Below, piece after piece: positions 22,690-34,720 of a DNA stretch of 64,000 nt (within the stretch, counting starts at the first letter, position 1; each line of letters begins with the position of its first letter). Below the pieces are notes generated by a model. It was not told where the DNA came from, did not search any database, and saw only the letters and a list, made by a program, of their open reading frames with translations. The stretch is taken from NCBI RefSeq assembly GCF_964355755.1, contig NC_092679.1, positions 15,366,932-15,430,931 on the forward strand. Direction: 5' to 3'. This DNA is from Antedon mediterranea. Its lineage: Eukaryota > Echinodermata > Crinoidea > Comatulida > Antedonidae. Both the position numbers and the translations under genes were made by a program.

Positions 22690-25600
22690 TTATTCTTCGA
22701 TAGCTTTGTAAGATTTCGTTTCGTGTTTAGCTAAGTTCTCATCTGAGCGTTTCTGTTCTGTTGCACTCCCAAATAACAAAAAAGTAAACATTCCAATTAG
22801 TCCTATTCCAGCAGTTATGTTAAACATCCAAGACCATTGCTTGAATGTATTCTGAAAATAGGTAAACATTTCATGATTAGCAGCGTATCCATGATTTTTC
22901 AATTACATGTCGTTGCTTTTTTCGTTTTTAGTTGCATGTCGCTGCTTTTTTTTGGTTTTTTTTTAGTTGCATGTCGCTGCTTTTTTCGTTTTTTTTTTGT
23001 TGCATGTCGCTCTTTCAATTGCAATGAAGTCGCTGCTTTTTTTGTTTTTCGTTACAATTCATTAATTTATTCATTTATTTCTATACAATCAACTTTATGA
23101 AACAATCATTACTTACATTGTCTACAGTGAATGCTCCTAACATCATTGGACCAATAAAGCAGCCGGGGCCTGCAAGTGATGTCATAATTCCAGCAATAAC
23201 CCCTGAATGACCTTTAGATATTTCCATTATATTCGGTATGACACTTGATGTATAAAATCCTAGAGAACTAAATGCTACAGTAAGAAAAACCACTGATGCA
23301 CCTGAGCTCTCTTCGAAAACCCCAATACAAATCAGGCACAGTGAAGATATTCCCAAAGCTAAAAAGAAGTATAGAAGACACGAAATTCAACATACTTTTT
23401 TTCAAAAATAGTTCATACTCTTGTAATAAAAAAAACGGTTTCAACATTAAACATGTATAGATATGACAATTATCGGCTGTCACGACAAACTTTTGATCGA
23501 TTTAGTTTGAACTTAGAAGCATAGCACACTCAGTAAGTATTGTTATGGTGCCGCGTTTTATTCATGGATGTTATCGCCTGACACGAAATCAGCCAATAAA
23601 ATTATACATAGGCATATTATTAATATATATATATAAGTATGCCTAATCCTTACTTAGAAATGTAAAAAGCTTCCTTGTATTCACGAGTGTCAAATATTTA
23701 CGCTGGATAATAAAGTCTGCACATATTCCAGATGTTTGAACCACCAACAGCTGGAACAGACCTGGCATAGATGTTAATAATCCAGTCTACAAAATAGAAA
23801 CCGAGAACTAGCTTTATACCTGCATCTGACCACCAACCGCTCTAACACCACTTATGTCAGCCAATATCCTATACAGTATATTTAACCACCATCATAAATG
23901 TTTTACTTACTGTTTTCAGGTCGAATCCTAAGATTACATTTATAAAAATCGGTGACTCGGTAAGAAGGAGCACAAGAATAAATATAAAAGCCCAATACGC
24001 AATGACTAAAGCCCATACTGCAGACGATGTAAATATCTTAAACCAGGCAATTGGTGTATTCTAAAAATAAAGAAGATTGTTTAATAGTAAAGTATAAACA
24101 ATGGTTATACTCTCAATTCATGTTGAAGAAAGCTTTAGAGGTGCATACAGGTATAATGAATACTAGTCTAGTTAGTGTCTTTGTCCATGTTAGTCCACCG
24201 TTTTGATTTTTCAATTTATATCTATGAAACGCCAAATGTGCCAACATGTCTATCTTTGGAAATACAATTTAGAAATTCGATGGATTAAATGGATTAATAA
24301 TCTGATACCGTAAATATTAGTATGTCGAACTCAACCAAGAACGAATGCTAACCTACCAAATCCTGCCCCTAAATCTTAACGGCGCATGCGCAGAGCAATT
24401 AAATGTGCGTGCTTAAGGGCCGCAAGAGACATTGTCCATTTGATCTAAAGCCAATACAAGTCCTTCGTTTTCATTTATCCATGGTCGTTCTCGTACTACG
24501 TATACCAAGTAGTTCTTATGCATTAGTTTGAACGTCACAAATTTAGTTATATATATATTTGATTATCGGGGTTTAGATGTCATCAGTACATTTCAGTAGG
24601 GGTTTTTTTAGTGACAAAATTATTTAAATTTTTGAAAAAGTGTTATTTTGATCATTTTAATATTTCTGTTTTAATAGTTACCCAGTCCGCTTAATACTGT
24701 ACATGTATTATTACGATACCGTTTCTTCGGAAGGGGTTAGTAAAGAGTAGACTAATAGTTATAACTAGAATTTAATTCGTCACTTTGACGAATTATAGGT
24801 GATCATTATTATCATTTTATTGACATTAATTAATTACTGAAAATAATTTGTTTTAAACATGCACGTACGTTATCATACGATCGGAAAATGATGATACATT
24901 CCATCCTATTATATGCTTATAGTGTTGAGTTGTGCCTATTATATGCCATATACAATATACAGTATATACTGTATATCTATATACAGTGTAGCATAGGTGA
25001 AATTACGGAACTCATATCGTGTTCTAATTTTTTGGTATGATGGAATTTTCAAAATAAACTCGAAGATGACAATTTCGAAAGATAATGAATTGAGCAAATA
25101 AATATAAGGATTGGAAGAAAATTTGACACGTAGAAGCGCAATGAAATTTGTATAACTTTGACTAAAGAAATTTAAAAACTACTTTTTAACTTCAACTGGC
25201 CATTTGATAACATCACAACATCCGATAGGCTTAATTTTAATATGAATTCATATCTACATTTCATCAGCTTTCATAATAAGTTATAATCTTCAAGGTCACC
25301 TTTAATTCTGAAGAGCTATAAGATATTCAAATGTATGGTGTAGCTGAAATTACACGACCTAGGTTATTCAAGTTTTTACGCGTGATGACGTCATCAAAAT
25401 AAAAATGTTGACAACTCATTAGAAGAATAATTAATTGAGCAAGCACCTACTAAAAGTTGTGCGAAAATCTGGCACAAATAACGGAGATGCGCTCTATTGA
25501 ATGTGATAACCCACACAAAAAGAAAAAAATTCCTAATTTTTAAATTCAAGTGGCCATTTGATGACGTCATACCATTTTGTACGTCTAATGTGTAGATACA

Positions 25601-28600
25601 TTTGTATCTACAACTTATTGGCTTCCATAATAAGTTAAAAAAATTGGGGGTCATCTGCCATTCTGAAGAGTTATATTCATTTTTAAAAGTCCTTATTTTT
25701 TACCATTTTTAGCACTTTTGTACAATTAGTGTGCGCATTTTGTCATTTTTAACGTGCTCGTATAGCGTTATTTTAAGTCGGAATGGACTCAAAATTGGTG
25801 AATGTACTAAGGATTGTGAGTAGAATGTGATTTATACATCAAATTTTATTTTTTACGCATTTTAAGAATCGTGCGCACAAAAACGCATGACCTTGAAACG
25901 CGCAACTTTTTATTTTCTAATATTTTTACCCTTAACCTGAAGTTTACCTGTAGTGAATTTCATTAATATGTCATAATGAATTATGGAGATATGATTGATA
26001 ATGTGATTTCACAAAATGGCGTATAAATGACGTCACGGATGAGTGATCACGCTGGAAAGCTGATTAGGATTAAGTTATATTATTTGAAAGATATTCTGAA
26101 ATTTTGGTAATCATTGACATTGAACTTTTTGAGATAATTGTTACACAAAATAGTGTACAGAAACAATAAAAAGAAAAAAAAATAATAATAATAAAGATTT
26201 CATACAATAACAATAGGTGATCATTTTATTCTAAATGATCACCTAATTATACCATGTTAATAACTATACCATTTCCACGTTGATGTTAAACCAGACCTAT
26301 ATCTATTTTGTGAGAGTGTTGTGGAGTAAAATACTTCATATTTTTAACGATTAGGCTGATTTAAATAAAACTTGGTAGGTAAATAATAAAGTTCATGGAC
26401 TGGTTAAAGATGCGGTCAAAGGTCATTCCTCTGACTGGGTTCATGTTCTATTGAACATAATTATAACTAGTTTTAAATGTAATTGTGTTGTAGGCATTAT
26501 AACTGCTTTAATACCGGTAATAATCATTATCAATAATGTTATTCTACTCGTACCTCTTCAAGCGTTTCGAAACTGTTTATGTATTCACGTTCTGTATTGG
26601 AAATATACGGATCTTTATTTGGATTCTCATAAATGAATAACATCCATATCATTGCTATAAAAACTGAAAACACACCTAAAAAAAGAACAGTGTACATATC
26701 AAACAATATGGTAACTCTAATTTCGATTTTTTTTTCAATTGTCCTTTTTCTTGTTTTTAAATATTTTTAAGTGCAGTACAGCGCTAAGAACGTTATACAA
26801 ATCTATAATATTAGTGTTATTAATAATTAAAATTGGACCTTCCGTATCACTCTACAAAAATGATTGTTTAAAAAAAATTCAACTAATAATTGAGAAGATA
26901 TAAAACGTATTGCCTAACTAACATAGATTTGTTGAAATGGTGATGAATTAAACATTGGGCATTCATTCATTTAATCTATATATATACCAGTGTATAAACT
27001 TGTATTCCAAAAATTTAAATGTATTTACTGTATGTATAAAAGGTATACTGCCATCCACCAAAATCACAGATCAAACTTGACATCTTATTACAGAATGCTA
27101 CACTAAGAGGCAATGCTGTAAGAGAATAGTATTATTAATTTGATTAAAGCTTGGTTCCCACTAGAACGTAACGCAAGGACGTAAACGCAACGCAAGCGTA
27201 TTAACCAATGACAAGCGAAGTTATAGACAGTTAGCAATCACAAGCGAATAAGCCATCGCTTGTGATTGGTAAATTCACTTGCGTTGCGTTACGTCCTTGT
27301 GTTGCGTCGCTAGTGGGAACCACGCTTAAGAAGCCTAAAATATATTGCTTTCCACTGTGTGAATTTAGGCGCGTGAATCCAATATTTTAGTCGATTTGCT
27401 CATCAACAAACTCATTTCCCGTTCTCTGATTGGTTGCAAAAAATTGAAGCATTATTTTGTGCAATTTGAAATGCGCAAGAATTATCTTACGCATTTTGTA
27501 ATTGCGCAACGTGGTTATAACCTAGATGAACACTTGAAATGCCAAAAATATACCTTACCTGAAAATGCAATAGACATTAGTTTACTTCGTTCGTGTGGAA
27601 TTATCCAATTTTCTAATAATTCACAGAGAGCTGGGTAGTATACGCCCTGTAAAAAAACAATCCTAAATGTATATACTTCCGATGTAAGCCGGTCTTGTAG
27701 GAGGTGCACGAAAAAGACGCTCTTTATTTCAATTTCAGTTACCGGATTTATTCGAACAAATGTTTATTGTTCAGGAGGGTTTATTTGAGGGAGGCGTTTA
27801 TTGTGATAAAATACAGTAAAATTCAAAATGTTTAGGCCTAGTAAATTGTAGATCATATCAATCAAAGAATTCTACTATAAATAGAAGTAGTGTGTTGCAA
27901 TACAATATTGTGCATATGACGGGCGTTTATTTAAGGACATTTATAAACGCCTTTATTCGAGGGGTACGTTTATTCAGAGCGAAGCGTTTATTCGAATAAA
28001 AACGGTAATAAGGATTCAGGGCCGGTGCACACTGAACATTTTCACAGAAAACGTCATATCGAAGATCTTCAATAAGATTTAAATATTAAATTTAGCTATA
28101 CGGCATTAGCATTTTAAGAGTTGCTTACACATTTTATCTGATGTGTTGTGTATTTTGTTTGATTCTAGCCCACTCAAAATCTTAGGATAATCCATTTTTG
28201 TTTATACAATCTACTGTAGGCCTATATGAAACCTATCAAGTGTTAGTGACGTCATCACGGTTCACTAATATCCCTATAAAACACTAGTACTTTAATAGTA
28301 TTCTAATATTTGAGTCCTTTCGAAAGCAGCGGCGGACCTAGGGGTGGTGCCCTAGTGGCCCGGGCAACACCCTTAATTTCATACTAAATGTTGTTTCTGC
28401 CACTAAATTAAAATTGAGTCCCATTTCAATACAATACAATATCCATATTTATACGTTATAGAAGTCCAGTGTGGAAGAGAATATTTGTAAATTGGCAAAA
28501 TGCACAGCAGTCCCCAATAGGCTTACTATACCGCGCACAGATAAGGGGACCCCGGACCCGGAACTTGATAGGCTTCTATATATAAATTTACGTAAGGGCA

Positions 28601-30478
28601 AAATTCGGTAAATCGCGCCTTACTTCTAGAATCTTTACTCGATGGTATATAAAGTTGATTCGTACTTTCGGTACTGATTTTAACCACCTGATGTAACCCT
28701 GTTTACTAATTAAATTAAGTTAGATAATTAGTTATTGACGATTAAAACGAATTTAGGTTCAACGATTTGCCCCAAATAGGGGTGTTTTCCGATTGTGGTA
28801 TACACTGTCTAATGGATGTCCATCTTGCAAAATACCCGCCACAAAAATGCGAGGAGGCTTCGCATTTTCCTATCTCCTCCTACGATAATTGTTTTTAATA
28901 GTTGAAAACCGGTTGAACAGCTAGAGTACACCATCATAATGTTGAAGACAGACCGATTTTCTTTAAAAAATACTATTTTGATAGATTTAATATACGATTA
29001 TACAAATGTATTGATTTGCGATGAATGGAACATCCCAATCTCTCAGTCTGCCAGAGTTTGGTTTAACACAAGTAGGTAAATTTATGAGCCCTTGGTTTAA
29101 CACATACGGTAGGTAAATATATGGGCCCTTTGAGAATAAACTTGGCCCTGTTCAGACCCATGGCGTTATTTTATTTGACTTATTTTATACTGTAAATACC
29201 TATTAACTATTTTTAGTCCTCATTTGAATCGAACATTTCTTACTGTGAATGTTCGTACTGTTAGATGTAATATAAAAATATATACAGATAAACTTTATTA
29301 CCGAGATTGTGGATAAGATCTACTGTTAGATATATAAACACATTATTATATACAAATAAACTTTATACTGACAGTTCCTTCTCAACGTTTGTATTAATTA
29401 ATAATTACCAATAAAATAAACGTCGTAGTGGTGTATCGTGACACGTACTTTAATATTTCAATCACTTATGACAGTGACAGTTTTAACAAAGTATTAAATC
29501 GCAAATGTTTTACTGTATTTAGAGGTATATTATTTATAGGCCTATAAAACACGAAAAAAATATTTCGTTACTGAGTTGATAAAGAATATATTGAAAAATT
29601 GTTCCTCTTTGTACCTATCCGCTTTCCCATCCCTCAACCCTAATATAAAAAAAAACCCATACAAAACACAAATTGGGATTCTTTAAATCAGTCCAAATCA
29701 AAAATTTTGACTCATTTTGTGATAAGTTTCTCCTTCGGAAGTAATTCCCAGGGTGCTAATTTTAGTTGACTGCATAAATCATCGTGTCTATTTATTCGTT
29801 TCTGTAAACGACAATGTATTATAGTCCTGCGGTACGTACATTTGAAATCGCCAGTTTTGTTACGCTGAAATTACTGTGTATTCGAGAACCATCTGCTGTG
29901 GGCACGACCTAGATGGTACGCGAGCGAAGCGAGCGTACCATCTATTTATTTTTTATTTATTCATAAAAAATAAATAGATGGTGCCAACGACCTTCACAAC
30001 CAAAATATTTCTTTGTAACAACATTTATTTTAAATGGAACGCTACAAAAATAATCCTCCGCTTCATTACTGTATGAATACCTAATAACCAGACAAGAACG
30101 TATTTTTGTTACGTTTTACTATCAATCCATTTTCATATCACGCAATCCATTTTTCAACAATATAGTAGTATAATAATAACATTTTGATTGAATAATGAGG
30201 GATTAGTTACAGTGTTGACTTTGAATAAACCATTGGTTTACTTTACTTACTATTACTAAAAATCCAAAATAAACGAATGTGTTATAATACACTAAACAAA
30301 ATTATCAAAGAAATGCTCTACTACACATGAGAAATAGATGTCGGTGGATAAACTTCTGACGACTAAAACAACGAAAATCAGCTAAATGTATTCGTGATTT
30401 TATTTCATCTCTGGCTTGTTACATTATCATGACACATTACCGGACTTCACCCTCCTCTCGCAATGAACGGCAGTACAG

Positions 30479-30511
<33 letters not shown>

Positions 30512-33256
30512 AATAATCGATTTGTCCATAATTATTGCGTTTTGGGTTTTTCATAATATTGGCCAATTTTTAGGCCAAATCATAATTGTGCGTATACAGT
30601 AGTATTGTATTTCCGATGCGTGTAGTACCCTATTTATTTTCACTACCGTGCGTCCGGGTAAATATTAGGCCGAATTTCCGTAGTAATTTATGGACTTTCC
30701 GAAAGTTGAACCGTGTTATCAGAGCAAAGTTTGCTTCTTTCTGCAAATGCCCTATCTTTAATTTCTTTGTTTTATTTTGGAGTGTGTTTTAAACAACACT
30801 TTTGTAAAGTTTATAGTGGATAAATAAAAATGAATTTGGAAATTGTGGTTTTAACATCTGATTTTTAGTAGCATTTAATTCAAAATAATACAATTTAACG
30901 TTTTTCTCAATATATTTATAGCAGCAGCTTCATATTTATTGTATAATTTTTTAAAATTATTAATTGATAATTAATTTACATTAATTGAGTACAGTTATTA
31001 GAATGTATTTTACCGTACCAGAAGTACCTTCATCGGGGACTTCCCTGTGACGTTCGCATTGAACGAAAAAATTGTTATCCTATATTGTTAGTCGCGTATG
31101 TTTTATTACCGGCGGAATAATATAGGCTACAATCCTCTGTTTGCTACAATGAGTGACATTTTCGGGGAACTAGAGGTGCAATTTATCATGTATTTTACAT
31201 GCGCGAGTACCATTTGCGGCCATCAGGAGTGTAACAATTTTTCAAATACTCAGTGTCTACAGCCCTGGAGTCTTTGGGCAACCCTCTTAAAATAGTCCTG
31301 CGACCGCCCTTGGAAAGAATGTATTTGTTTTAACTTCCAGTACGTTTATTTTATTTTATAGTATAAGACAGTTAATGTAAAAAGCTGTAGAAATTATAAG
31401 ATACTAACCTGTACACAACCATCTAAAATTCGAATAAAAATTAACAGATAATAGTTAAACCCCGCAGCCCATGGTATCAAGACAGTAAGTAAACTTGAGC
31501 ATAGAAGAACTCCAACCATGGATCGTTTTCCACCAATCTGGCGAGCTAACCAACCTCCTGGTATTGGTGTTACAGCATTGCCGTAATAAAATGCAGCCAG
31601 TACTGTTTGTTTTTGTCGTTCATTCCAGTCATATCTAGGTATCTGTTGTACAGATAAGTCAATTAGTGAATAATGTGACAAAAGTAAAAAAACCCAAGAA
31701 AAAAGAGTTTTAAAAAAACACAATTTCGTGAAGAAAACAATGTTTTCTTCAAATAGTTCGCCATGAGCAGAAAGCCTATATAAAAACATTTTTGTCATTG
31801 TCTTTTTACTAAATAAAGCAAATTCCGTATAGATATGGCCCTAGTATGAACTGTAGTGAGTCGAAAATATTAAATAAATTCATTACTTTGATTGCTCTTC
31901 ACCACCCGATGTTCTGTACCGTACTAGATCTCCACATAGCATAGTTTGTTCAGTATTGAATTGAAATTTATATTTATACTGGGTATAAAGCAAATTATAA
32001 TATAATAGAACCGTGTCACATTATGTATCAATGTTGCGCGTGATGTTTAGGTTTGGGTTGGTCTCACTGTATGGCATAGGTGTCATGATGTGAAACTGTA
32101 TTATCTTTTTTTTTTTTTTTTTTTTATTTCGACCGCGATTTTTGTCTGAAAATACAGACTTGTGAAACACGTATAGAAATCGATTTGCAGACCGCAAACA
32201 TCCGATAAGAATGACATAGGTTATCATACCGTATTTGGCTTTATGGGGCGGGCGGTATGTAAATATGGATTTCGAATCAACCAATGATCATTTTGTTTCA
32301 AAATGAAAAAGATCGAGACGTACGTACAGTGCTGAATGTACGATCGAGACTGTTGAAATATAAAATCGTAATGCCAAGTTTTGTTTATTAATTGTTTAGT
32401 CCTTGGCCTAGGCCTCTTTCGTAGGTCCCACTCAACTCGCACGTATGACCTGCCAAATAAAACGCCAATAAAGTAGCCCTACATAGGCCTACCACCACCG
32501 CCGGCACACAAAACAGGGCTACACCACCACACAGAACAGGACAGGGTCTGGGTGGGAATTAAATCAAAATTATCTCCGCGTAATAAATGATCCATTAAAT
32601 GTTTGATTTGCGGAGAAGGAGAAGCTAGCCTATCATATCAAGACGAGTTTTCATGTTCTTAGAAAAAATCCCATCAAATGTTTATCAGACTACTAGGCAT
32701 ATAACATAATTTCTAGCCTTCAGAAACTTTCATAAATGTACCGAAGTACACATTGTCTAAACGTAACATAGCGCATGCGCATCATCTTAGTTGTTGAGTC
32801 TTCGGAAATTCTGAAATATGAATATTAAAACGGTGTACGAGTGAGTAGCCAATCGCATGCAGCTGAAACTAGTCAACCGGATAATCGTATGCACCAAGAA
32901 TTCTTGGTGTCAAACCACGTGACTTGTGCGTGTTTCCACAGACGGAGTATCCAAAATCAAGTAGTATACGTATGAAACGCCATATGTGCCAAAATATTTA
33001 TCTTTTTACTAATATTAAGACAAAACTCCGTCTGGAACCCAGACTAATTCGTTGTATAATAGTGATTAGACCTACTTACCTCTGTCACAAGTTCATCGGT
33101 TTTGTGATTAGACCTCATATTATCAGTTAAATTCTGATATGCTGTTGAATTCTCTCTTCTTACCATTTCGATAATTGCAAAACTAATATTAATTCGTAGA
33201 GACAATACGCAAATACCAGCCAAACAGCACATACTAGCCACAATATACCTCTTCAT
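22690..33256 (-). CDS. SLC17-family transporter, copy B (nine exons)
   Basis: Exons: 1, 33080-33256; 2, 31409-31642; 3, 27559-27646; 4, 27029-27115; 5, 26554-26675; 6, 23911-24060; 7, 23654-23786; 8, 23117-23358; 9, 22690-22851. All GT/AG, in phase, 464 codons. Exon 8 is 48 bp shorter than in copy C because about 200 bp of unrelated DNA replaces its 5' part. A pyrimidine-rich TTCTTTTTAG just inside gives an in-frame acceptor. Predicted: a 12-helix vesicular or plasma-membrane anion transporter of the sialin/VGLUT type lacking about 16 residues (DISTNIN to the start of a helix). Introns hold a Helentron-like element, a palindromic MITE and a 3 kb DNA transposon. It is either functional with a shortened protein or a young pseudogene. 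Confidence 0.75.
22900..23060. repeat. Minisatellite in intron 8 of copy B
   Basis: About four units of roughly 30-35 bp built on GTTGCATGTCGCTGC followed by a T-rich run. No coding meaning. Confidence 0.8.
23359..23575. other. Foreign DNA at the exon 8 boundary of copy B
   Basis: Compared with copy C, about 200 bp (up to CATGGATGTTATCGCC) separates the old acceptor GTGTCAGGCGAT from the conserved exon 8 sequence and replaces its first 48 bases. A version of the same DNA, without the old acceptor segment, is in the patch at 3531-3911. All readings through it from the old acceptor hit stops. Confidence 0.7.
24765..26246 (-). mobile_element. Helentron/HINE-like non-autonomous Helitron
   Basis: 1482 bp, present in SLC17 copy B intron 5 and absent from copy A, where ATAA joins TTATA at 328/329. 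On the minus strand the 5' end is TTAGGTGATCATTT. The 3' end is a hairpin AATTCGTCA/TGACGAATT followed a few bases later by CTAG, then T of the target. The 5' terminal AGGTGATCATT is found inverted just inside the 3' hairpin. Such asymmetric inverted repeats, insertion between A and T without duplication, and a 3' hairpin are the known marks of Helitron2/Helentron elements. No Rep/helicase coding, so non-autonomous. Confidence 0.75.
27147..27328. mobile_element. Short palindromic MITE in intron 3 of copy B
   Basis: About 180 bp foldback with arms sharing TTCCCACTAG and ACGCAAGGACGTAA. Absent at the matching place in copy A (about 1640). Exact duplication not resolved; TA or TTA is possible. 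Confidence 0.7.
28573..29943 (+). mobile_element. Element R copy 2
   Basis: 1371 bp, same family as 16901-18385 but reversed. It ends in the perfect inverted repeat AGATGGTACGC / GCGTACCATCT around GAGCGAAGCGA (29911-29943). It lacks the internal duplication of copy 1. Non-coding. Confidence 0.75.
29938..29981. repeat. 19-bp perfect hairpin at the edge of element R copy 2
   Basis: CCATCTATTTATTTTTTAT is followed after six bases by its exact complement. It overlaps the CCATCT of the terminal hairpin of element R, giving two hairpins in a row. Confidence 0.85.
30479..30506. repeat. A-run of about 28 bases
   Basis: Long homopolymer within the CAG-ended element. It could mark the end of a short retroposed piece, but no element could be traced upstream. 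Confidence 0.7.
32104..33043. other. Extra DNA in intron 1 of SLC17 copy B
   Basis: Absent from copy A, where the flanking sequences are joined near 5285-5335. Begins with a T-run (32107-32127). Contains no ORF, TIR or RNA signal I could support. Confidence 0.55.
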
Positions 33257-33694
33257 GTTAATACTGTTACTGCAGTACGTCCTTCTATATCGGCAATTTA
33301 AAACTTACCTTTTTCAAGTGACATGAACCGTGGTTATTCTTTGATCACTACTAAATACAATAAAAGGCAAGAAATAACTCTTAGTTGAATTGAAAAGACT
33401 GATTAAGCTACTGACGTAGAGCGATAGCCTATTGTTATTGTAAACAATTTCATTTTTTCTGCTCATTGTTTGTGTCTCGCAGATCTCTAAAACGGCGAAA
33501 GAAGTTCAGCTGTAACTCGACCACTAGGTGCACGTATATTACAGCACGTTTCAGGACATTTTAAGCATTTCACACACGGCTTAGAGAAAGACCAATTTTG
33601 CACTTAATATTTGTATACATATATATAATTCCAACGTACCACGCCGAGAATGTTAGAGAGTCGCTACCGAATCGAGTTCGAACAATACCATGAA

Positions 33695-33766
33695 GGCCCC
33701 AGTGGTCTAATGGTTAGGACATCTGCATATCAAGCAGGCGGTCCGAGTTCGAGCCTCGCTTTTTCT
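33695..33766 (+). tRNA. tRNA-like SINE head or tRNA pseudogene
   Basis: Has D-arm/A-box GTGGTCTAATGGTTAGGA and T-arm/B-box GAGTTCGAGCC in tRNA spacing, closest to Glu/Asp tRNAs. The anticodon stem TCTGC/GCAGG holds a loop with T33 and ATC. The first seven bases (GGCCCCA) do not pair with the last, so it is not a working tRNA. Pol III promoter boxes are intact. Confidence 0.6.
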
Positions 33767-34004
33767 CATTCTCACAGATTTCCTCATCTTTATCGTTTCA
33801 AATTAATTATATAAATTTCAGTATATCACCGGGCAGTTTAGAATTAATGTTCTTTGCCTGTTGTGTTTATATATATAATTATATATAAACAAATCAGGCA
33901 AAGAACAGTAATTCATATATATATATATAAATCAAAGAGCTGCATAGGCAGGATATAGAAAAAAATCAAGATCAAATAAGTTAAAACTGCCTCAATATAG
34001 ATTT

Positions 34005-34049
34005 ATTTTAACGACATGTTTCGGGCATAGCCCATCATCAGGTGAAAAG
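34005..34049 (-). ncRNA. Hammerhead-ribozyme-like motif (Penelope type)
   Basis: On the minus strand: CUGAUGA (34041-34035), stem II GGGC-UAU-GCCC, then GAAAC, a very short stem III AC-AU-GU, and C at the cleavage place. Stem I can form between UUUUCAC before the core and GUUAAAA after it (one mismatch). Tiny stem III hammerheads are known in Penelope-like retroelement ends. One extra U lies between CUGAUGA and stem II, which may weaken or abolish activity. Confidence 0.5.
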
Positions 34050-34105
34050 AATTGTAACAATATATATATATAAACACAGCAGGCAAAGAACATTAATATA
34101 TATAC

Positions 34106-34611
34106 CTTTTAGAAAAGTTCCTTTCATTATAACACGTTAAACTTTTATAATCGTGCGCTTGAAAATGGATCATCTTATGGATGCATGATGTGTAAAAATA
34201 TGCCTAGTATTTTTTCATTCAATTTTCTATTACTAAAACGATTCTCTTTCAGACAAAACTTTTTTTAAATTTTAAACGGTCATCATATTCAAACAATTGA
34301 ATAAACGTGAGTGGTGGAAAATAAAAACTAACCGTCCACTAAACCATTTAGGCTACAATGCCAATACTTTCAACAGTTGACGACGCTTGTTGAACAGTTT
34401 TCACCGATGCTATGCTGTTCGTACCAAAGATTGTATAGCGCCGCTACGCGCCCTGTAAATATCATGGGCGCCATTATTCGGGCGGATAAACTTCTATTTC
34501 GATTTAAAATGTAAATGGTTTAAATTTTGCGCTACGCCTCGAAGTATCTGTGGTTAACCATCTCGAGGGTGGATTCATGGAAAGAGAAGAAATTATGTAA
34601 ATAGGCCTATA
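34106..34611. other. Upstream flank of SLC17 copy B, no gene
   Basis: 34110-34260 matches 6655-6740 and 7355-7400 upstream of copy A, the far end of the duplicated unit as seen here. The rest shows nothing. Confidence 0.55.
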
Positions 34612-34720
34612 GCCTACGGCCATACTGCGTTGAAACACCGGTTCTCGTCAGATCACCGAAGTTAAGCAACCCAGTTGCTTTCTGGATGGGAGACCGTCTA
34701 GAAATAGCGGCGGGTGCTGT
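34612..34720 (+). rRNA. 5S rRNA-derived sequence (not a functional gene)
   Basis: Reads like 5S rRNA from GCCTACGGCCATAC through CACCGGTTCTCGTC, GATCACCGAAGTTAAGCAAC, TGGATGGGAGACCG to GGGTGCTGT. The internal promoter parts (A box, intermediate element, C box) are recognisable. It is about 11 bases short in the middle and the 3' end does not pair with the 5' end, so it is the head of a SINE3-like element. Confidence 0.75.

Larger units (their letters stand above)
28327..31312. mobile_element. 3-kb CAG-ended DNA element, 5-bp TSD, with nested element R
   Basis: Present in intron 2 of copy B, absent in copy A, where CGAAAGAATG is continuous near 4560. Ends CAGCGGCGGAC and the complement of CAAGGGCGGTC. 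Flanked by GAAAG on both sides (28322-28326 and 31313-31317), confirmed as a 5-bp duplication by the empty site. It contains element R copy 2, a hairpin at 29938-29981 and an A-run at 30479-30506. No transposase seen. Confidence 0.75.
33630..34105. mobile_element. Insertion with tRNA-like head and hammerhead-like motif
   Basis: About 470 bp upstream of copy B and absent upstream of copy A (about 6630). Left part: a tRNA-like sequence. Right part: a Penelope-like terminal sequence. The word GTTCTTTGCCTG occurs in direct and inverted form (33851 and near 33890, 34080), so the outer part folds back. It is probably two or three small elements on top of each other. Confidence 0.6.

Noticed and set aside
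22837-23100. Cysteine-rich hydrophobic ORF on the plus strand
   Set aside because: It is made of the T-rich minisatellite in intron 8 of SLC17 copy B; low-complexity translation.
30586-31295. Small plus-strand ORFs in the CAG-ended element
   Set aside because: No recognisable motif and no partner exons; expected by chance in this base composition.
33695-33766. Functional tRNA gene
   Set aside because: The 5' acceptor strand GGCCCCA has no partner at the 3' end, and the T stem has a mismatch.
34612-34720. Functional 5S rRNA gene
   Set aside because: About 11 bases are missing in the middle and the two ends cannot pair; it is followed at once by SINE sequence.
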